Part shown: one piece after another, positions 26,154 to 33,597 of the stretch
Layout of the letters: each line of letters opens with the position of its first letter
Numbering within the stretch: position 1 is the stretch's first letter
Source: Candidatus Cryosericum hinesii
Lineage (GTDB): Bacteria > Caldisericota > Caldisericia > Cryosericales > Cryosericaceae
Length of the DNA: 35,725 bases
Assembly: GCF_003570985.1 (NCBI RefSeq)
Contig: NZ_QXIW01000033.1
Location: forward strand, 77,409-113,133
Direction of reading: 5' to 3'
Position numbers and translations under genes: made by a program
Notes under the pieces: generated by a model
Seen by the model: the letters and a program-made list of their open reading frames with translations, nothing else
Databases searched by the model: none
What the model was told of the DNA's origin: nothing

Positions 26154-27170
26154 CTACTGGTACTTGGTGACCGCGAGCGTACCGTCGATGATCTGCTGAC
26201 GGACTTTACTGATGCGATCGAGAATGCTCTGCGGAAGAACTTGCACCTTCGCCTCGGTCACCAAATCAACAGTACCAGTATTCATACCGTACTTCAGAAC
26301 TTGACCCGGCTTGTACGTGCCGTCCTTGATCGTCTTGTAGACATCTTCGATGGTCTTGCCCACGTCCTTGATGTCCGATGCGATGACGTAACCGGGTTCG
26401 ATATCGTTCTGATTCGTATCGACGCCGATTGCGTACAGACCACGCTCCTTGGCTGCCTGCAGAACACCAAGGCCGGTTTCAGAAGCTACCTGGAATACCA
26501 CATCGCATTTCTTGTCATAGAGACTAAGGGCGGCCTGCTTGCCTTTGGCCGGGTCATCCCAAATGCCAGCGAGCACGACGCGCTCGACCTTGATGGCCTT
26601 GTCAATATAATGCACACCGTCCTCATAGGCCTTTACAAAAGCCATCACGACGGGATCATCCGCCGCTGCGACAACGCCGACGACCTTGTCGGCGTTGACA
26701 TTCTTGATGCTCATATCTGTCGTTGTAAGACCGGCACAGACGCCCGCGAGAAACGCACTCTCTTCTTCGATGTACTTGATGGAGGTTATCGTGTTCTTGC
26801 TGTTCTGAACGATCGTGTCGATGTTGACGAAGATCTTGTCTGGATACTTGTCAGCCATCGCTTTCAGGTTGTCCTCGAACGCATAGGAAATGACGAACAC
26901 GACGTCGCTGTATTGTGCAGCAGCCTCCAATCCGGGCTCGTACTTGCCTGCATCGAAGTTGCACTCGATCGTTCTGGTCTCGACTCCATACTGGCTCTTG
27001 ATATTGTCGATCCCTTTCTGGCCAGAATCGTAGAACGCATTGTCGCCAAGGGCTCCATTGATGAGGTAGACGACTTTGTCGGTCTTAGGACCAGTTGCTG
27101 TCGGCTTGCAACCGGAAAATGACAGGCCTATGATCATGAGCGCAAGCAATATACACAGTATTCTCTTCAT
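26154..27170 (-). CDS. BMP-family substrate-binding lipoprotein (PnrA-like)
   Basis: This 338-residue lipoprotein is the extracytoplasmic binding component of the importer. A short signal peptide (MKRILCILLALMIIG) ends in the lipobox FSGC with Cys21 as the lipidation site. The mature part has the BMP/PnrA fold signatures: VVYLINGALGDNAFYDSGQKG, DVVFVISYAFEDN, EEESAFLAGVCAG and AIGVDTNQND, which are typical of the BMP domain. Characterised members bind purine or pyrimidine nucleosides, and the gene content here agrees. AAAGGAG about 10 bases upstream supports ATG 27170, which overlaps the ribokinase stop (ATGA). Confidence 0.93.
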   Translation of the reverse strand: MKRILCILLALMIIGLSFSGCKPTATGPKTDKVVYLINGALGDNAFYDSGQKGIDNIKSQYGVETRTIECNFDAGKYEPGLEAAAQYSDVVFVISYAFEDNLKAMADKYPDKIFVNIDTIVQNSKNTITSIKYIEEESAFLAGVCAGLTTTDMSIKNVNADKVVGVVAAADDPVVMAFVKAYEDGVHYIDKAIKVERVVLAGIWDDPAKGKQAALSLYDKKCDVVFQVASETGLGVLQAAKERGLYAIGVDTNQNDIEPGYVIASDIKDVGKTIEDVYKTIKDGTYKPGQVLKYGMNTGTVDLVTEAKVQVLPQSILDRISKVRQQIIDGTLAVTKYQ

Positions 27171-28132
27171 GTCGACTCTTCTCCTTTGTCCTTCAGATCT
27201 GCTGCTCTGGGCATCCAGTCTTCCTTGCGCAGCCTTGCCTCAAGAAACGCAGTCACTTCCACTTCGTCCGGCATCGATTGCTGAGCACCCGGCCGCGTTA
27301 CCGTAAGCGCACCCGCAGCCATCGCCCAGTAGAGCGCCATGTCGGGGTCAAACCCCAAGTCTATCGACGCGGCAAATGCTCCCTGAAAAGAATCGCCTGC
27401 AGCAGTCGTATCGACCGATACCACCGAAAAGGCGGGCACCTCAGGACTCTCGAACGCGCCAACCGCAAATGCACCCTTTTCTCCCCGCTTCACGACGACG
27501 GTCCGTGCGCCCAAGCCCAGAAGGACTGCTGCAGCCTCTTTGAGATCGGTGGTTCCGGCAAGCGCACGTGCCTCACCCTCGTTCGGCATGAGGTAGTCCA
27601 CATCGGCGAATACCCCCGACGTTAGTATGATGGACCTCCAGGGCGAAGGATCGAGGATGACAGTGGCCCCTCTCAGATGTGCCACGTGAGCTGCCTCGCG
27701 AACGACTGAAAACGGGATTTCGCACTGCAGCAGGAGGACGACCCCGGGCCGCAGCAAGCCGTCCAGCGTCTTGAGTTCGGCGGCACCGACGGCACCATTT
27801 GCGCCCGGGACGACCACAATGCGATTCTCGCCGTCCCTTTCCACCAGGATACACGCAACACCTGTCGACAAGACTGGATCCACCATGACGCCGCCAAGAT
27901 CCACTCCATAGGCCGACAACCCATTCATCACGTCCCGCCCAAAAGCGTCTGATCCCACACGACCCACCAGGAAAGTCTCCGCTCCCAGTCGGGCAGCCTG
28001 TACCGCCTGGTTCGCACCTTTCCCACCCGGGTTGGTGAGCCATCCAGTCGAGACAATGGTCTCACCCTGGTCCGGCGCACGCTCGCACTGGACAACCAGG
28101 TCCATGTTGATGCTGCCGAATGATACGACCAC
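27167..28132 (-). CDS. rbsK: Ribokinase (PfkB family)
   Basis: Ribokinase phosphorylates D-ribose to ribose-5-phosphate; related PfkB enzymes act on nucleosides or other sugars. The 321-residue protein has GSINMDLV near the N-terminus, the first signature GGKGANQAVQAARLG (36-50) with the expected sugar contacts, and the second signature DTTAAGDSF (241-249) with catalytic Asp247. The anion-hole motif normally reads GAGD; here the first Gly is Ala (AAGD). The start is GTG 28132, two bases after the regulator's stop, with no strong ribosome-binding site. Its place next to a LacI regulator and a nucleoside-type importer supports ribose from nucleoside cleavage as substrate, though a nucleoside kinase cannot be excluded. 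Confidence 0.87.
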   Translation of the reverse strand: MVVSFGSINMDLVVQCERAPDQGETIVSTGWLTNPGGKGANQAVQAARLGAETFLVGRVGSDAFGRDVMNGLSAYGVDLGGVMVDPVLSTGVACILVERDGENRIVVVPGANGAVGAAELKTLDGLLRPGVVLLLQCEIPFSVVREAAHVAHLRGATVILDPSPWRSIILTSGVFADVDYLMPNEGEARALAGTTDLKEAAAVLLGLGARTVVVKRGEKGAFAVGAFESPEVPAFSVVSVDTTAAGDSFQGAFAASIDLGFDPDMALYWAMAAGALTVTRPGAQQSMPDEVEVTAFLEARLRKEDWMPRAADLKDKGEEST

Positions 28133-28134
28133 GA

Positions 28135-29145
28135 CTACAAGATAGTTGTCGAAAAATGCTCTACAGAAGTATTCCGGAGAGCTGTCGAATCCCGGACCAC
28201 AAGCTCCGTCGGAAGAACCACCGGCTGACGTGGCACATGACCGGCTCTCATGTCGAGAATCGCTCTCACTGCCCGTCGCCCCATCTCATAGGTCGGCTGT
28301 CGCACCGTCGTCAACGACGGACTGAAGATCCTCGCAAACGCGATGTCGTCAAAACCAGTGACCGATATCCGTTCCGGCACCGGGACACCCACTTCTGCAA
28401 GTCTCGCCAGAACGCCAAATGCACACAAGTCATTGGCACAGACGACACCCGTCGTGCCATCTATCATGGACTCGGTCTGCTTCATAGCTCCGTAGCCGTC
28501 GTCGATGTCAAAACCGGCACGCACGACGTCGAAACTGATATGGTGCAGACGGCACTGGTCGCGGAACCCTCTGAGCCTGTCTTCAGTTGTAGAGATCATT
28601 GGAGGGCCTGAAAGATACAGCAGTTTTCGGTGCCCCAGTCCCGCCAGGTAGTCGACAACAGCCTTGCTCCCGCCATAGTTGTCGGCATTCACCTGTGACA
28701 CCAGGGACCCGGAGAGTCTACGGTCCATGACAACTACGGGAATGCCGGCCGCCAGCTCCGCTACATATGCATCTCGTCGGGAAGCGCTAGCCACTATGAC
28801 TCCCGCCACAGTCAGATCATGCAGAGAATGCAGGTACTGCTTCTCCTTGGCCACGTGACCGTCACTATTGCAGACGATGAGGTTCAGGCCATGCTTGCGT
28901 GCTTCATCCTCCGCGCCTCGCACGATAGCTGGAAAAAAGGGGTTCGTGATGTCTGGAACCACCAGTCCAATGAGATCGGATTGGCCAAGGACCATGGCAC
29001 GTGCGATAGGGTTGGGCTTGTAGTCCAGCTCCCTGGCCACCTCCAGGATGCGCTCACGCAGTTCCGGCCGCACCATCTCCGGTTTCGAGAACGCCCGCGA
29101 CACTGTGCTTGTGGAAACGCCCAGCTTCCGCGCGATTTCCCTCAT
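28135..29145 (-). CDS. LacI-family transcriptional regulator
   Basis: This 336-residue repressor has an N-terminal helix-turn-helix (MREIARKLGVSTSTVSRAF), a hinge around NPIARAMVLGQ and a periplasmic-binding-protein-like effector domain from about residue 60 (IGLVVPDITNPFFP...TGFDDIAFARIFSPSLTTV) that would bind a sugar or nucleoside. ATG 29145 is the only plausible start: the frame upstream has no start codon nearby, although this gives a helix 1 shorter by a few residues than usual. It begins two bases after the dcd stop and is followed at once by ribokinase. Its probable operator lies in front of dcd at 29728-29741, implying autoregulation of the whole operon. Confidence 0.92.
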   Translation of the reverse strand: MREIARKLGVSTSTVSRAFSKPEMVRPELRERILEVARELDYKPNPIARAMVLGQSDLIGLVVPDITNPFFPAIVRGAEDEARKHGLNLIVCNSDGHVAKEKQYLHSLHDLTVAGVIVASASRRDAYVAELAAGIPVVVMDRRLSGSLVSQVNADNYGGSKAVVDYLAGLGHRKLLYLSGPPMISTTEDRLRGFRDQCRLHHISFDVVRAGFDIDDGYGAMKQTESMIDGTTGVVCANDLCAFGVLARLAEVGVPVPERISVTGFDDIAFARIFSPSLTTVRQPTYEMGRRAVRAILDMRAGHVPRQPVVLPTELVVRDSTALRNTSVEHFSTTIL

Positions 29146-29147
29146 GA

Positions 29148-29699
29148 CTACTCTACCCGCGGCAGCCAGATACCTGTCTGATTCTGGTACTTCCCCTTCT
29201 TGTCCTGATAGGAGACGCTGCACATGTCATCTGCTCCCATGAAGAGGACCTGAGCGATCCCCTCGTTGGCGTAGACTTTTACGGGGAGTGGCGTCGTGTT
29301 ACTGATCTCGATGGTGACGAAGCCTTCCCATTCGGGCTCAAGTGGTGTCACATTAACAATGATACCCGCTCGAGCATACGTACTCTTGCCAATGACAAGA
29401 CACAAGACATCCCGGGGAATCCGGAAGTACTCGAGACTGCGCGCAAGAGCGAAGGAGTTCGGTGGGATGATGCAGGAATCACCGTTCATGTCCACGAAAC
29501 TTCGCCCGGTGAACGCCTTTGGATCGACAATGGCATTGAAAACATTGGTGAAGACCTTGAACTCGTCCGCCACACGCATGTCGTATCCATAGGATGACAC
29601 GCCGTATGATACGACGCCCTTGGGGCAATCTGATGCGAACGGTTCGATCATGCCAGCCAATGCATGGGCCGCGATCCAAGTGTCAGATTTGATTCCCAT
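29148..29699 (-). CDS. dcd: dCTP deaminase
   Basis: Dcd deaminates dCTP to dUTP, the main route to dTMP in many bacteria; some relatives also release pyrophosphate. The 183-residue protein is full length. Key segments are [13 protein letters not shown] (31-43), [23 protein letters not shown] (104-126) containing Ser106 and Arg110, and TIEISN with the catalytic Glu131; these match Ser111, Arg115 and Glu138 of the E. coli enzyme. Whether it is bifunctional (dCTP deaminase/dUTPase) is not decided. ATG 29699 follows GGAGGCGGGAG. It is the first gene of the riboside-uptake operon, separated from the LacI gene by two bases, an unusual position for a housekeeping nucleotide enzyme. Confidence 0.92.
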   Translation of the reverse strand: MGIKSDTWIAAHALAGMIEPFASDCPKGVVSYGVSSYGYDMRVADEFKVFTNVFNAIVDPKAFTGRSFVDMNGDSCIIPPNSFALARSLEYFRIPRDVLCLVIGKSTYARAGIIVNVTPLEPEWEGFVTIEISNTTPLPVKVYANEGIAQVLFMGADDMCSVSYQDKKGKYQNQTGIWLPRVE

Positions 29700-29727
29700 C
29701 TCCCGCCTCCAAATCCCGATTTTCGCC

Positions 29728-29741
29728 TGCAAACGCTACCA
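29728..29741. promoter_or_regulatory. LacI-family operator in front of dcd
   Basis: TGCAAACGCTACCA matches the LacI/GalR-type half-site consensus TGnAAnCGnTTnCA at 9 of its 10 fixed positions, including the central CG. It abuts and by one base overlaps the -10 box of the candidate dcd promoter, covering the expected transcription start. This position suits repression by the LacI-family protein encoded one gene downstream. Confidence 0.6.
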
Positions 29742-29768
29742 TTGTGTTCAGAAGCATCCAAACTTCAA
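29741..29768 (-). promoter_or_regulatory. Candidate promoter of the dcd-lacI-ribokinase-importer operon
   Basis: On the minus strand, TTGAAG (29763-29768) and CACAAT (29741-29746) are 16 bases apart, each matching consensus at 4 of 6 positions. Taken alone this is weak; the adjacent LacI-type operator and the 105-base gap after the preceding gene support it. Confidence 0.4.
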
Positions 29769-29804
29769 GGTTGACAGCCAGCCACCGCTCTCTCAGACGT
29801 CATA

Positions 29805-31418
29805 TCACTCATTATAGGTGTCAGGGAGGTCGTTCTCAAACAACACCGTATCACCGGGTTTCAGCAGGCTTTGCATGAGTCCCGTGACCTCCTCGAGAGA
29901 ACGAGCCGTGAGGATGTTCGTCTCTGGGAAACCAGCCGACAGCAATCCCTCGCGGACCGGTCGAGTCTTTTTCGGACCGACAAGGATCACCATGTCCGCC
30001 GCTCCAGCCGCCCGCCTGCCCGCCTCGATGTTTTCGGTATCCTCTGCTTTTCCCAATGACACCAACCCGGGAGTGACGAGCACCCGTCGCGAAGGAAAAG
30101 CGGCCAGCACCTCCATCGCCATGGCAAACCCGGCAGGATTCGAGTTGTAGGCATCATCGATGATGCGGACGCCGCCGGCGCCGGCCATCATCTGCAGCCG
30201 ATGAGGTGGCGCCTGCAGCGTGGCGACACCGTCCTGGATAGCGTTCCAGGACACCCCCAGCTCACGCGCCACTGCGACCGCCAGCAGGATATTCTCAACG
30301 TTGTGCCGGCCGAGCAGCTTTGTACAGCATGCGATCCGCTGACCTTGATTCATCACGACATCAAAAGACAGGCCGTCAGCACTCATCACGATGTTCTCGG
30401 CATGCAAGTCAGATGACAACGATCCGCCTGCGCTCGCCCTCAGGATTCTCTTCCCCTGTACGCTCCCGATTTCTGCAAGGACAGGATCATCGGCGTTCAG
30501 GACGACCGTGGATCCGCTCCCAGGCATGCTGACGAATCCCTTCATGACGCGCCGGATGGCAGCCTCGGAACCGAACTCTTCGAGATGTTGCAAACCGACC
30601 GACGTCACGATCGAGATACTGCAGGGGACCAGACGGAGAAGATGCTCAAATCCACCCTTCTCATTCTCGGCGAGTTCCACGACGAACACCTCGTGCTCAG
30701 GGCCGAGCTGTCCGCGAATGACCCGGCAGATACCCATGGCCGTGTTGTAACTCTCAGGCGTCATCAGAACACGGTACCGTGCCTCGAGCAGGTGCGCCGT
30801 GAAGAATTTGGTGCTCGTCTTGCCATAGCTCCCGGTAATGCCGACGACGGTTGGAGCATACCCTGCAAGGGTCCTGCGGGCGTCTCTGACGTACCAGTCC
30901 CGTATCGACGCCTCAACGGGCTCCATGATCATGCAGCTGATAACCAGGATGACAGGAGCCAGCGTCGGCAGGAGCCAGGCTATCGCGAGAGCGAGTCTTG
31001 CCTGTCGAGCAAGCAGTATCAGACAAATCCCCAGACTGATGATTGCAGCACACGCCAGCAGGCGTCGCGCACGCGGAGTCATGACCAGAGCTTTCTTCAC
31101 TGGACTTCGTGCCCTGAGACGGCGTTCCCACAGCAATCCTGTCAGGCCGACGGCGATCGATAGGCCGCAGGCGATGACGTCTTTCGACGATACCGACTCA
31201 AAAGGCAAGAACAGCACGACGACCCCAAGGAGACCAAGGAGATCAAGCATGGGATTGGCGGCCATCTGGTCGATATGAAGGACAACCCAACGCACGAACC
31301 GCAGGGTATCGTATTCCTCGAGCTGCAGCATATGAAGGAGGTGGACTATTCTTACCAGGGCAAGGGCGAGCACAGTACCGGCGGCCAGTAGTGCGAGGAC
31401 TTCAGCCAAACCTCTCAT
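29805..31418 (-). CDS. MurF-like Mur ligase with N-terminal transmembrane domain
   Basis: Mur ligases use ATP to join amino acids or dipeptides to peptidoglycan precursors; MurF adds D-Ala-D-Ala. In this 537-residue protein the first 165 residues contain about five hydrophobic segments (around 7-29, 58-72, 78-96, 118-136, 142-164) instead of the canonical UDP-binding MurF domain. The ligase core follows: P-loop GITGSYGKTSTK (193-204), YNTAMG, VELAENEKGG, NADDPVLAEIG, LLGRHNVENILLA and the C-terminal IDDAYNSNPAGF motif typical of MurF. ATG 31418 overlaps the hydrolase stop (ATGA). Being in one operon with ddl, which makes D-Ala-D-Ala, it likely adds that dipeptide, possibly to a lipid-linked rather than soluble precursor. 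The latter is inference. Confidence 0.82.
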   Translation of the reverse strand: MRGLAEVLALLAAGTVLALALVRIVHLLHMLQLEEYDTLRFVRWVVLHIDQMAANPMLDLLGLLGVVVLFLPFESVSSKDVIACGLSIAVGLTGLLWERRLRARSPVKKALVMTPRARRLLACAAIISLGICLILLARQARLALAIAWLLPTLAPVILVISCMIMEPVEASIRDWYVRDARRTLAGYAPTVVGITGSYGKTSTKFFTAHLLEARYRVLMTPESYNTAMGICRVIRGQLGPEHEVFVVELAENEKGGFEHLLRLVPCSISIVTSVGLQHLEEFGSEAAIRRVMKGFVSMPGSGSTVVLNADDPVLAEIGSVQGKRILRASAGGSLSSDLHAENIVMSADGLSFDVVMNQGQRIACCTKLLGRHNVENILLAVAVARELGVSWNAIQDGVATLQAPPHRLQMMAGAGGVRIIDDAYNSNPAGFAMAMEVLAAFPSRRVLVTPGLVSLGKAEDTENIEAGRRAAGAADMVILVGPKKTRPVREGLLSAGFPETNILTARSLEEVTGLMQSLLKPGDTVLFENDLPDTYNE

Positions 31419-32200
31419 CCTGTCGCACCTTGTCGCGTCCCATGGAGAAAGGCGCCGACTACCGCATTCACAAATGTCGGACTGTCAAGATAACTGAAGT
31501 GGCCGGCACCTGCAACGACAATAAGTCGGGACCCCTTGATCAGCTGTTCCATCTTTCGTCCGTCCGCAATTGGGGTTGCTGCGTCCTTCTCGCCCCACAG
31601 AAGCAGCGTCGGGGTCTTGATGGCCCCAAAACATGCGGTAAGGTCGAGATTGACGGTCTTCACCATGGATGCCCTCATCACGCCAGTCGTTGCCCGATAG
31701 TCGGCACTGCCAAACCGCATGGCAAGGCGTTCCCGTAACGCGGGCCCCTTCGTTCCAAGGATCGGAAGACGCAGGACTGTCTGGGCGGTCTTGTAGAAAA
31801 GTCGCCGCATGCGCCGTCTGAACGTCGCTGATGGTCTGATGCCGGCGGCATCGATAAGGACCAGAGCCTGGACAGCTTCAGGCGCGTACGCCGCCAGCCA
31901 TATGGCGATACGGCCACCAAACGAGTGTCCGATGTACGTCGCACACGAGATCCCCAGGGAGGCCACTGCTCTCTCGACAAAGGCGGCATATTCGGGCGTA
32001 CCCCAGGGAACTGGAGGAGGGTTGCTTCCGCCAAAACCCGGCAGGTCAAACGCAAGAACCCGATACGTGTCCCGCAATGCCACGATGAGGGGCGTCATGC
32101 TGGCTGCCTGACCTCCCCAGCCGTGCAGGAGCACGACGGGATCGCCAGACCCTTCGTCCACATATGAAAGCGTGATGCCGTCGACTAGCGTGATCGCCAT
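31415..32200 (-). CDS. Alpha/beta-hydrolase
   Basis: This 261-residue cytosolic protein has the standard alpha/beta-hydrolase layout: oxyanion-hole HGWGG (residues 26-30), nucleophile elbow GHSFGG with Ser93, acid Asp206 in GEKDAATP and His234 in GAGHFSYL. The triad is complete, so an esterase, lipase-like or C-C hydrolase activity is likely, but the substrate cannot be read from sequence. ATG 32200 begins 9 bases after ddl, and its stop overlaps the MurF-like gene (ATGA), so it is firmly inside the cell-wall operon. A role in precursor or lipid turnover is conceivable but unproven. Confidence 0.88.
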   Translation of the reverse strand: MAITLVDGITLSYVDEGSGDPVVLLHGWGGQAASMTPLIVALRDTYRVLAFDLPGFGGSNPPPVPWGTPEYAAFVERAVASLGISCATYIGHSFGGRIAIWLAAYAPEAVQALVLIDAAGIRPSATFRRRMRRLFYKTAQTVLRLPILGTKGPALRERLAMRFGSADYRATTGVMRASMVKTVNLDLTACFGAIKTPTLLLWGEKDAATPIADGRKMEQLIKGSRLIVVAGAGHFSYLDSPTFVNAVVGAFLHGTRQGATG

Positions 32201-32209
32201 GAGACGATG

Positions 32210-33415
32210 TCAGACCTTCCTGGTTCCGGACTTGCCCTTTGAACCCAGCCTCAGTATGTCTGATACATCGTAGCTGACGATGTTCGACCTGCGGTCTTCG
32301 AATGCTTCGCAGGCCAGGTTGATCAGGTTCGTGAGCAGGTCCCGATACTGCATGCCCACAGCCTCCCAAAGGTAGAATGACAGAGCACCTGGGATCGTAT
32401 TGATCTCGTTAACATAGACAGCTCCAGATCCATCGATCAGAAAATCGACCCGGACAACACCGCGGCAATCGAGAGTCGTGAACGCGCGGCACGCCAGTTC
32501 CTGCACCCGATGGGTAAGGTCGTCGCCGAGATCCGCCGGCACCTTGCGTGCCTCTGCCTTCTGGGGGCCGCTATCTGACCCAGCCGTGGTCTTGTACCCC
32601 ACTTTGTACTTGGCGTCGTAGTCGAGGAAGGCGTGTGAGCTGAAGACCTCCTCGCATGCCGATGGCATTGGATCGTCGTTGCCCAGAACGGCACAGTTAA
32701 CCTCGCGATGATCGACAACAGCCTGCTCCACCAGCAGCTTCCGGTCAAAGTGACTGGCGACCTCCAGTGCGTATCGCAGCGTATCGTGATCCGTCGCGCG
32801 CGTGATGCCGACACTGGAACCAAGGTTGGCTGGTTTCACGAACATGGGAAACTGAAGGTGCTGCTCGGCATCACGAAGGCAGTCATCCGGTGAAGAACGC
32901 CAGGCGCGCCTGCTGAAACTGACGTAAGGGACGACCGGGATTCCGGCTGCCGCAAACAGCTGCTTCTGAAATACCTTGTCCATGCCCAGCGCAGAACCGG
33001 TGACGCCTGCGCTCGTGTAGGGGATCCCCAGTAACTCGAACATGCCCTGCATCGTCCCGTCTTCGCCGTTGGTGCCGTGGTTGCAGAACAGTGCGACGTC
33101 GACAGCCAGCGGCTCCACATCTGTAGCATGACTCATGAAGCCTCTATGCGGGACCTGCACGACAAAAGTTGATTTTCCGGCAAAGGGCTGCAACTGCACG
33201 CGTTGTGCCTTGCCCGGAAGACCGGCCAGATCACGGAACGCGTCCATCGTCTTCAGGGCTTCTCCGGTGAACCACGCACCCTCTTTGGACACGTAGAGCG
33301 GGATGACCTCAAAGAGCTCTTCGTCCAGAGAATTCATCGCCTGAACGGCGGTAATAATAGAGACCTCGTGCTCCACTGAGCGCGAACCGAAGACAACGGC
33401 GACTCTCTTCTTCAT
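32210..33415 (-). CDS. ddl: D-alanine--D-alanine ligase
   Basis: Ddl joins two D-alanines with ATP for peptidoglycan stem peptides. The 401-residue protein is at the long end for the family, with ATP-grasp features: FGSRSVEHEVSIITA at residues 9-23, HGTNGEDGTMQGMFELLG near 168 (usually HGxxGEDG), KPANLGSSVGI in the ATP-binding region, DYDAKYKVGY in the omega-loop, and RVDFLIDGSGAVYVNEINTIPG with the metal ligands. D-Ala-D-Lac specificity is not suggested by anything I can see, but cannot be excluded. AAGGAG at 33422-33427 is 6 bases upstream of ATG 33415; the longer upstream frame is not coding-like. It heads an operon with the hydrolase and MurF-like genes. Confidence 0.95.
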   Translation of the reverse strand: MKKRVAVVFGSRSVEHEVSIITAVQAMNSLDEELFEVIPLYVSKEGAWFTGEALKTMDAFRDLAGLPGKAQRVQLQPFAGKSTFVVQVPHRGFMSHATDVEPLAVDVALFCNHGTNGEDGTMQGMFELLGIPYTSAGVTGSALGMDKVFQKQLFAAAGIPVVPYVSFSRRAWRSSPDDCLRDAEQHLQFPMFVKPANLGSSVGITRATDHDTLRYALEVASHFDRKLLVEQAVVDHREVNCAVLGNDDPMPSACEEVFSSHAFLDYDAKYKVGYKTTAGSDSGPQKAEARKVPADLGDDLTHRVQELACRAFTTLDCRGVVRVDFLIDGSGAVYVNEINTIPGALSFYLWEAVGMQYRDLLTNLINLACEAFEDRRSNIVSYDVSDILRLGSKGKSGTRKV

Positions 33416-33478
33416 GCATAGCTCCTTGCACCGGCCCCACAGGGAGAATATTGCCTGAAAAGCCTGTGAATTGCTGAT

Positions 33479-33508
33479 TTCATACACATTCAGTCTATTC
33501 CCTTTGAA
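33479..33508 (-). promoter_or_regulatory. Candidate ddl promoter
   Basis: On the minus strand TTCAAA (33503-33508) and TATGAA (33479-33484) are 18 bases apart, about 64 bases ahead of the ddl start. Match to consensus is moderate. Confidence 0.35.
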
Positions 33509-33533
33509 CGGTATTGCAACGGACCAGACGAAT

Positions 33534-33561
33534 TTGACAGAGATGTCCGACGTTATATATT
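33534..33561 (+). promoter_or_regulatory. Strong sigma-70-type promoter of the aldo/keto reductase
   Basis: A perfect TTGACA (33534-33539) and TATATT (33556-33561) are separated by 16 bases, 37 bases ahead of the start codon. This is the best promoter match in the window and is divergent from the ddl promoter. Confidence 0.7.
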
Positions 33562-33597
33562 GGAATACGAACCACTTTCTGCGAAAGGGTGTGCCAC

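Noticed and set aside
25689-27122. 477-codon frame on the plus strand
   Set aside because: It is fully antisense to the ATPase and BMP lipoprotein genes, which have clear motifs; long antisense frames are expected in GC-rich coding DNA.
29771-29776. Plus-strand TTGACA between the MurF-like gene and dcd
   Set aside because: No -10 box at 15-19 bases downstream, and no plus-strand gene follows for several kilobases.
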